From the NCBI GenBank assembly GCA_045576295.1, contig JAZNGF010000016.1, positions 1-29,669 on the forward strand: a DNA stretch of 29,669 bases, read 5' to 3'. The position numbers and the translations under genes were made by a program. Position 1 is the first letter of the stretch. Every line of letters begins with the position of its first letter. The notes beneath the pieces were generated by a model. It did no database searches and was not told where the DNA came from. It was given only the letters and a program-made list of their open reading frames with translations. The stretch is from CAVALG01 sp045576295 (GTDB taxonomy: Bacteria; Bacillota; Clostridia; Oscillospirales; Acutalibacteraceae). Positions 24,160 to 29,669 of this stretch are shown here, piece after piece.

Positions 24160-26130
24160 TTATTTTACAAAGACAAAATCTTTGTAAATGTCTTTTATTG
24201 CACTGTAATTCTTCTGATTAATTTTTTCTGTAAAGCAAGTTGAGTTTATAGGGATTTGCCCATCAGTGCATTTGCTGATCATTAGTGTGTTTTGATATGC
24301 ATTTCCAAGCATCCAAGACAACAATCGCTCGGCTGCCTTAATTTCACTTTCGCTACCATTACCGATGCTCCATTCATACTCAAAGCAACAGTGAATGTTA
24401 CTGTTTTTATAAAACACAAAATTCTTTTTGTAATTAGTAAGTGTTTCGCGAACCTCGTTCATTGCCATGGAAGAAGAAAGCATAACAGCGCAAGAGTTAG
24501 CTTCGTTGTTAAGAAACTCTTTGCGTTGGCCAAGTCCTTCGGCAGTCAAGTTATTGTTCTTAAGCAAATCTGTATAATTTTCATCGGTGGCAATTTTAGT
24601 TGCATCACCAAAATCGGATATTTTAGTATAATAGGCGTCGCTGTATTCCACTGATGATGCACCGCTCGTAATAACATAGGCCATTGGCAATTCAATCGCC
24701 AGCGGAATGCGTTTTGTGTTATTGTAATATGAATCGTATTGATCAATAAATAAACACGATGCTGCTTGCTCCGATTCCAAAACATTCTTAACGCTGGATG
24801 CGTTTTTAAGCAACTTATCCGGAAGGTCGGTGCTTTCAAAAAGTGTGGGCAGATTACCGTTTTTTGCTGCTGAAGTAATCTCGGATAAGTACTGCTTCTC
24901 AGGTATAGCTCGCACTTCAACTTCAATGTTCGGGAATTTGCCGGTAAAGTCATTAATTATGCTATCAACAGCATCATTTTCGGTTGAAGCATCTTCGGTG
25001 GAAAACCAAATACTGATTGAAGCATCATCAAGTGCTTGTTCTGCTCTTTTTGCGTTATAAGAATGCAGAACACTTGTTGCTATAGTTGCAACCACTAAAA
25101 GGGCGGCCAATATGCCGGTAAAACGTTTGCGTTTGCGGCGTTTTCTTTCTTTTGCTAACGTGGTTACCTTTTTTTCACCATTGAGAGCTTTTAAAAATTC
25201 AGTAACATTTTTAAAACGCATATGCTTTTCGATGGCCATAGCTTTCATAATTGTGTTACTTAAGTTTTCAGGAATAGAATGATCCAATTCGTGCGGGGGA
25301 GTAACCGTATCGTTGATCTTACGATTGGTTGATTCATCGGGCTTGATTCCGGTTAACATTATATAAAGGGTAGCACCTAAAGCATATACATCAGTCCAAG
25401 CCCCTATACTTTTGGTGTTGTCATACTGTTCAACAGGAGAATAACCCGGTTTTAAAATAATATCAATAACTTCATCGGTTGTGTCGGCTAATTTTGCGGC
25501 ACCTAAATCTAATAATTTTATTCTGAGCTCTTTGTCGGAGCATATGTAAACGTTATCAGGTGAGACATCTCTATGAATGATTCCTTGTTGATGGAGTGAT
25601 ATTAAAGCATTACCTATTTCGTTGGCGACCAAAACAACAAAATCCTGATCTACTTTGCCATTTACCTGTTGCAGGTATTCATTGAGCCCTTGCCCGTGCA
25701 ACAGTTCCATAACAATATAAGCTGTACCGTTATCTTCAAAGAATTCAAATACATTAGGAATACTTCTATGCGTGCCGAACTTAGCCATGTTTCTAGCTTC
25801 AGCCAAAAAACGTTTTTTTCTGTAATTAAATTCCGCTTGAGATTTTTTGTTAACGATAACCTCTTTTTCTCCTGCAGCTCTCGTCATAAGGCGGCTTGCA
25901 AAAAACTCTTTAACGGCAACAACCGTTTCTAATTTGGTATCCCAAGCTTTATAAATTATACCAAATCCGCCTGCTCCAACCGTTTCACCAAGAATATAGC
26001 GGTCGGCTAAAAGAGTTCCGGGATATAAATAAATCGGTTCTTTAGGGTTTGTGATTTTTAATGTACCGCAATGTGGGCAAATATCATATTTTTGATCATA
26101 TTCCTTGAAGCAAGAATAGCATCTGTTCAT
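24160..26130 (-). CDS. Zinc-ribbon Ser/Thr kinase fused to extracellular solute-binding-protein-like domain
   Basis: 656 residues from ATG 26130, with AAGGAG 8 nt upstream; GTG 26133 is a weaker alternative. A zinc ribbon, CYSC...CPHC, opens the protein. Kinase domain is about 42-315: GAGGFG loop, VAVK Lys74, HRDVSPDN (Asp188), DLG in place of DFG (Asp208), KPGYSPVEQY. A basic stretch (KERKRRKRKR) precedes one transmembrane helix (about 338-355). The ectodomain (about 370-656) looks like a bacterial family 1 solute-binding protein: ISIWFS start, NDAVDSIINDFTGKFPNIEV, PTLFESTDLPDKL, and a late AAERLLSWMLGNAYQNT. This would make it a ligand-sensing receptor kinase. Sugar-type ligands are typical of the fold but not shown. 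It follows the FHA gene at 5 nt and precedes the PASTA kinase at 13 nt. Confidence 0.88.
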   Translation of the reverse strand: MNRCYSCFKEYDQKYDICPHCGTLKITNPKEPIYLYPGTLLADRYILGETVGAGGFGIIYKAWDTKLETVVAVKEFFASRLMTRAAGEKEVIVNKKSQAEFNYRKKRFLAEARNMAKFGTHRSIPNVFEFFEDNGTAYIVMELLHGQGLNEYLQQVNGKVDQDFVVLVANEIGNALISLHQQGIIHRDVSPDNVYICSDKELRIKLLDLGAAKLADTTDEVIDIILKPGYSPVEQYDNTKSIGAWTDVYALGATLYIMLTGIKPDESTNRKINDTVTPPHELDHSIPENLSNTIMKAMAIEKHMRFKNVTEFLKALNGEKKVTTLAKERKRRKRKRFTGILAALLVVATIATSVLHSYNAKRAEQALDDASISIWFSTEDASTENDAVDSIINDFTGKFPNIEVEVRAIPEKQYLSEITSAAKNGNLPTLFESTDLPDKLLKNASSVKNVLESEQAASCLFIDQYDSYYNNTKRIPLAIELPMAYVITSGASSVEYSDAYYTKISDFGDATKIATDENYTDLLKNNNLTAEGLGQRKEFLNNEANSCAVMLSSSMAMNEVRETLTNYKKNFVFYKNSNIHCCFEYEWSIGNGSESEIKAAERLLSWMLGNAYQNTLMISKCTDGQIPINSTCFTEKINQKNYSAIKDIYKDFVFVK

Positions 26131-26135
26131 CACCG

Positions 26136-27038
26136 TTACTCCTTACAGATATAGTCTTCCCATGTAAATGTTTCTCCACACAAAGGGATCAAAAGATATT
26201 GGCCATTACCAAATTCAAGCACATCTTTTTCTTTTAACTTTTTCGATTCCATAACATTATCTCCGTTAAGATAAGTTAAACCACTGCCTTCTCCGGGCTG
26301 AATATAGAAATCGCGTTTTTTAGGTTCATATGTTAACCAAGCGTGTTTGCTGCGAGAAACAGCATTGTCTTTTGAAATATTAATTTTATTTGAAGCACCG
26401 CGGCCAATAGAGTTGCGCCCCGCGGCAATATTAAATGATTCGCCAAAATGGTTTCCTTTGATGCAAACAAGCCAACCAACAACCGGTTCACTGTTTGCAG
26501 AAACGCTTTCAGTTTGGCCTGTGCTAAAGAAGCCTACTGTTTTTCCTTCACCGCCGGAAACCGCCTTTTTTACAGCATCGTGCAGCGAGCCTTTAGCGGC
26601 GGTGTTAGAATTATGCTCAAGGTTTGAATCTTGTTCAACATAAGCTTTATCATTATTTACGTGATTAGGTGTACAATACGGGCATACGTTTAACGATATT
26701 TCGTATTCCTTGCCGCAGTTAGAACATGTTGTAATTTTATTTTCCTCTACTTCGTTTACAGTTGGTAGCACACTTTTTATTTGTTCGGTCTCAACTTTTT
26801 TCTTTTCTTCGTTGCCGAAAATACCGAATGTTTTGCCGATTGTTTTGTCGGGCATTTCAACAACATTCCTATTATCAGATTCATATTTCTTTCTGCCCCA
26901 AAATGGTGTGTGGCTTTTTTTGTTTTCTGATGATATTTTTTTAGATTCAGATGTGTTGGCTACAGCGCCGCAATGAGGGCAGTTTTGATATTTATCCGAG
27001 TCAAAAAAATGTCCGTTTATACATTTCGTTACATTCAT
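26136..27038 (-). CDS. Zinc-ribbon FHA-domain protein
   Basis: 300 residues from ATG 27038, with GGAG 9 nt upstream; the in-frame GTG at 27053 directly follows the previous stop and is less likely. The N-terminal Cys/His cluster is CINGH...CPHC (6-23). A second zinc ribbon, CSNC...CPYC, sits at about 105-122. A forkhead-associated domain occupies about 187-290 with the phosphothreonine-binding residues in place: SIGRG, VSRSKHAWL and LNGDNV. It should read phosphothreonine made by the neighbouring kinases, in the cytoplasm; no signal or membrane segment is present. The flexible linker carries two similar peptides, KTFGIFG (69-75) and KTVGFFS (166-172), candidate phosphorylation sites. Position between phosphatases and kinases supports one signalling unit. 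Confidence 0.9.
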   Translation of the reverse strand: MNVTKCINGHFFDSDKYQNCPHCGAVANTSESKKISSENKKSHTPFWGRKKYESDNRNVVEMPDKTIGKTFGIFGNEEKKKVETEQIKSVLPTVNEVEENKITTCSNCGKEYEISLNVCPYCTPNHVNNDKAYVEQDSNLEHNSNTAAKGSLHDAVKKAVSGGEGKTVGFFSTGQTESVSANSEPVVGWLVCIKGNHFGESFNIAAGRNSIGRGASNKINISKDNAVSRSKHAWLTYEPKKRDFYIQPGEGSGLTYLNGDNVMESKKLKEKDVLEFGNGQYLLIPLCGETFTWEDYICKE

Positions 27039-27053
27039 TGTTGTTTTCTCCAC

Positions 27054-27860
27054 TTACTTTATTTTTATAAGAGCCACAGTCATATTGTCGCGCTTAGCAT
27101 TTTGGTTTTTCGCGGCCTTTTTTGCTTTAATATCTAAAGCTTTTAACGCATCTTCAATATTGCTGAAATTTGATAAAATCCTCAAAATTTCATCATGCGA
27201 AACTAATTTGTACAGTCCGTCCGACATAAGCAATATTTTATCATCTTTCATCAGTGTAAAAGGATGATCATTTGTGTCAATTAAGGGCAGGTCGTTTACA
27301 CCTAAAAAACTAATCAGTGCTTCTCCTTGGCGTGATTGAGTTTGATACTCTAAATCATCAATCATTCCACGCTCTTTTTTTGCGTCAAGAACAGATTGGT
27401 AGATGTGATCTTCTGTAGCCTGTACCAGTTCATCGTTTCTAAAAAGGTAAATTCGGCTATCCCCAACAGATACCCAATGCAATGAGTGGCCGGAAATCAA
27501 CACGGTAACTATTGTTGAACCCGCCTGCATACTTTTTCCGGAATTATCGGTAAGGGTAGCAATTTTATGGTCTATGTTTTTTATTGAGTCAATTATTATG
27601 TTATGCATATTATGCGCTGGATACATTTCTAAATATCTTTTAATAAGTGAGTCCACCGCAATAGAACTTGCTAACTTTCCACCATTGTGGCCGCCCATGC
27701 CATCGCATATAACAACTAAGCCTTCATCCGGTTTAATTTCATAACCCACGTTGTCTTGTTGCTCTTCGCGATCGCCTATAACCGAAATAACAGAGAGTTC
27801 AAACAAAGAATTTTCATCATATATTTGAAAGTTGTCTTTATGGTTTTGCATTCTCGCCAT
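27054..27860 (-). CDS. PP2C-family protein phosphatase (second of pair)
   Basis: 268 residues. Metal-dependent Ser/Thr phosphatase motifs in order: GDREEQQDN (29-37), DGMGGHNGG (53-61), GDSRIYLF (133-140), SDGLYKLV (213-220), RDNMTV (257-262). The aspartates that bind Mn/Mg are all present. It is soluble, with no membrane segment. It should reverse phosphorylation by the downstream kinases and perhaps reset the FHA protein. Six bases separate it from the first phosphatase gene. Start choice: ATG 27860 has AGGAG only 3 nt away, while ATG 27851 gives a 9-nt spacing from GAGG, so the true product may be three residues shorter. Confidence 0.92.
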   Translation of the reverse strand: MARMQNHKDNFQIYDENSLFELSVISVIGDREEQQDNVGYEIKPDEGLVVICDGMGGHNGGKLASSIAVDSLIKRYLEMYPAHNMHNIIIDSIKNIDHKIATLTDNSGKSMQAGSTIVTVLISGHSLHWVSVGDSRIYLFRNDELVQATEDHIYQSVLDAKKERGMIDDLEYQTQSRQGEALISFLGVNDLPLIDTNDHPFTLMKDDKILLMSDGLYKLVSHDEILRILSNFSNIEDALKALDIKAKKAAKNQNAKRDNMTVALIKIK

Positions 27861-27866
27861 CCTCTC

Positions 27867-28592
27867 CTATTTATTCCAAACAGCAATAGCTGAGAAATTA
27901 TCCATATTTTTGTTTGCGCCGTTCTTTTTTACCACTTCTGCCATTTTAAATAGCCACTCTTGGGGTGAACTTGCTTTTTTAAGTAAGTCGCACATTTCTT
28001 TTTCTTCAATTAATTCCCAAAAACCATCAGAACACAAAAGGAAGGCCTGGCATTTTTTGAGCTGAATTGGTGCCATTAGTTCATACATGGGTTCTTCCCA
28101 ATCTATACCCATAACACGAAGAACTATATTACGATCGGGGTGATTTCTAATTTCACTTTCTTTAATATCTCGTGATAAAACAAGCATTTGAGGAATGCTA
28201 TGGTCTAAAGTGCGAAGTTTAACCTTGTTTTTGTTAAAAATATAAAGGCGTGAGTCGCCAATATGACCGATATAAGCAGTTTTTTCATCAGTTGCAAGAG
28301 CAACTGCGGTTGTTTTCATTTTTCGCTTTGCGTGACGTTCAATTTGCTCCATCATAAGAATATCTTGTGCGGCTGAAAAGGTCTGGCCTAAAAAGTTCAC
28401 CATATCATCAGTTTTTAAAAATTGATCTTCAAAAACCTCTTTAACAAGAGCAGATGCAGCATCACCCATTCCATGGCCACCTAAACCATCGCACAGAATG
28501 AAACATTGGTTAGGGCCATTATTAAAACACCCAATGGCATCTTCGTTAACCGAGCGATCGCCGGCATTTGTCAGCATTGCGAAATCAAGCAT
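27867..28592 (-). CDS. PP2C-family protein phosphatase (first of pair)
   Basis: 241 residues, compact. Motifs: NEDA (D18), DGLGGHGMGD (35-44), GDSRLYIF (112-119), SDGFWELI (188-195), MDNFSA (230-235). All metal-binding positions look intact. It diverges clearly from its neighbour (different loops and ends), so the two are not a recent duplication and may act on different phosphoproteins. AGAGG upstream fits ATG 28592. It is the first gene of the five-gene operon. I could find only a weak -35/-10 pair upstream (TTTACT, 16 nt, TATGAT on the minus strand). Confidence 0.92.
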   Translation of the reverse strand: MLDFAMLTNAGDRSVNEDAIGCFNNGPNQCFILCDGLGGHGMGDAASALVKEVFEDQFLKTDDMVNFLGQTFSAAQDILMMEQIERHAKRKMKTTAVALATDEKTAYIGHIGDSRLYIFNKNKVKLRTLDHSIPQMLVLSRDIKESEIRNHPDRNIVLRVMGIDWEEPMYELMAPIQLKKCQAFLLCSDGFWELIEEKEMCDLLKKASSPQEWLFKMAEVVKKNGANKNMDNFSAIAVWNK

Positions 28593-29014
28593 GAAAAAAC
28601 CTCTTTTATATATTTGTTTTAGTGTCTTTTTATACTATTAGGGTAGGGGATATCATAAACTTTAAATTTTCATAGTAAACGTCAAAACTGCCCAACGTAA
28701 CATCTTTGTTTTTAGAAACAAAGATGTTGTTAGGCTTAATGTTTTGGTGTGCTGTTTTTCATTTGTTGTAAAATTTATTCGTATTGATTAATACAAGTTT
28801 AATTAAACTGATTCTAAATAAGAACGTTAAAATGATTTGTAACGCCGTGTTGTTAATGCCTTAACTCTGCATAAATTGCGGTTCAGCAGGTGAGTAGAAC
28901 AAAAACCTTTAAGCGCGCAATATTCTTCATTGCTAAAGGCATCGCGCGCTTTATTATGTGATTTATGAGTCTACCTTATAGTCGGGATGCACAAATAATT
29001 AATAAATTAAAAAC
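28593..29014. other. 422-nt gap upstream of the kinase operon with two strong hairpins
   Basis: No credible ORF. A perfect 13-bp hairpin AACATCTTTGTTT (28699-28711)/AAACAAAGATGTT (28716-28728) with loop TTAG has no T-run on either side. A second structure, on the minus strand, can form either CCTTTA/TAAAGG (28934-28939 with 28906-28911, followed by TTTTT) or the longer AAGCGCGC/GCGCGCTT pair (28911-28918 with 28944-28951). The first form looks like a terminator for the peptidase gene, the second would prevent it. The rest is AT-rich and holds nothing I can identify. Confidence 0.6.
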
Positions 29015-29659
29015 TCATCTATAAATGCTTTCAATATTATAAAAATCATTAATGTTCATATCTCTATAATTAACGCGTTCGCGGTTATGGCCATCCCAAG
29101 CGTTTCCTTCGCCCACTGAAATAGTATCTCCGTCAACCGCTGTTACAAACACCCAGTGTTCATTAGGATATTCCTTGCCATTGAACCAATATGTGCCGGG
29201 ATAATAATAATGAATAACATCACCCGGTTGGATTTTTGATGCATCTGTGATTCCGGTGCGTTCACCGAGCTTTCCTGTTACCTCTATTTGCATTTGCTTT
29301 GCTTTGGCGCAACAACTCCACGCACTAATATAGTAACCTTTGTAATTGCCTTGATAACGGCTATTGTTACCCCAATATTCCCCCTGCTTAAAACCATCAG
29401 TGTTTTTTAAGCGTTCAACCTTTTCTTCGAAAGAGAGAACAACGGTTTGGTTTGAAGGTAGCGTGTTAGATACTGAATCAGGTAAGTTTTCCATCTCTCG
29501 TCTTAATATGGTATCAACATTCTCATAAGATGTTGCGCTTTTTAGTGCAACATCTGCGCCTAACTGCATAGTCTCTTCCAGTGTTTTTATTTTTCTAACA
29601 ATTTTATTTCCTTTGTCGCATAAATTAACAGAACGCTTACTGTCTAAAGCGCTATCCAT
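29015..29659 (-). CDS. CHAP/NlpC-like cysteine peptidase, probably 5'-truncated by the window
   Basis: 214 residues visible. The first ~60 are helical and charged (GNKIVRKIKTLEETMQ, TSYENVDTILRREMENL). Residues about 75-214 resemble a CHAP/amidase-type papain-like fold: candidate nucleophile Cys116 or Cys117 in AWSCCAKA, KIQPGDVIHYYYPG, His168 in NEHWVFVTAVDGDTI and Glu184/Asn186 in GEGNAWDG. Such domains cut peptidoglycan peptides or amides. No ribosome site precedes ATG 29659 and no in-frame stop lies between it and the window edge, so the protein may start upstream. No signal peptide is visible. A helical region before a hydrolase is also the plan of type VII-secreted effectors. The peptidase family is moderately sure, the role is not. 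Confidence 0.7.
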   Translation of the reverse strand: MDSALDSKRSVNLCDKGNKIVRKIKTLEETMQLGADVALKSATSYENVDTILRREMENLPDSVSNTLPSNQTVVLSFEEKVERLKNTDGFKQGEYWGNNSRYQGNYKGYYISAWSCCAKAKQMQIEVTGKLGERTGITDASKIQPGDVIHYYYPGTYWFNGKEYPNEHWVFVTAVDGDTISVGEGNAWDGHNRERVNYRDMNINDFYNIESIYR

Positions 29660-29669
29660 ATTATTAACT

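Noticed and set aside
24160..26130. Pseudokinase because of DLG instead of DFG
   Set aside because: The ATP Lys, catalytic-loop Asp and metal Asp are all present; DLG occurs in active kinases.
27054..28592. Recent tandem duplication of the PP2C genes
   Set aside because: The two proteins differ in length, loops and ends and share only the family motifs.

Overview
The window looks like a low-to-mid GC Gram-positive of the Clostridia (gut Oscillospirales/Ruminococcaceae type). The sequence basis is lipobox lipoproteins, consensus sigma-A promoters with 16-17 nt spacers, strong purine-rich ribosome binding sites, a dockerin protein, a PASTA kinase and an S11 carboxypeptidase. The lineage is an inference from gene content; I could not run a similarity search.

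Layout. (1) 1-420: RNA cluster with tRNA-Glu(CTC), 5S rRNA, tRNA-Asn(GTT) and a strong terminator. (2) 423-940: an array of seven short hairpins joined by a conserved 7-8 nt linker whose orientation flips midway, then the remnant of an S23/Avd-type four-helix-bundle gene that has lost its first helix and its reading frame. An AT-rich GNAT gene follows. (3) 1563-2399: a secreted dockerin protein on the minus strand. (4) 2556-5447: a three-gene ABC importer of the TrpXYZ/ABC_sub_bind class. (5) 5498-6715: a membrane-anchored D,D-carboxypeptidase. (6) 6761-11895: a complete branched-chain amino acid importer (livJ-H-M-G-F) with a structured livJ-livH gap. (7) 11923-14791: an intracellular GH29 alpha-L-fucosidase with a phosphohexomutase. 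(8) 14802-18335: htrA divergent from a compact GH2 beta-glycosidase. (9) 18350-21449: an AI-2E-family membrane protein divergent from rsmA, which is followed by a zinc-ribbon membrane protein. (10) 21528-28592, minus strand: a five-gene Ser/Thr phosphorylation operon, transcribed PP2C, PP2C, zinc-ribbon FHA protein, zinc-ribbon kinase fused to an extracellular solute-binding-protein domain, zinc-ribbon kinase with four PASTA repeats and an aromatic C-terminal domain. (11) 29015-29659: a CHAP/NlpC-like cysteine peptidase with a helical N-terminal region, probably cut by the window edge.

How the parts fit. Regions 4 and 6 import amino acids or related solutes, and regions 7 and 8 degrade fucosylated and beta-linked glycans. 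Region 10 reads as one signalling unit: two receptor kinases with different ectodomains, a phosphothreonine-reading FHA protein and two opposing phosphatases. The two least explained items are the hairpin array with its broken four-helix-bundle gene, and the kinase whose sensor domain resembles a sugar-binding lipoprotein.
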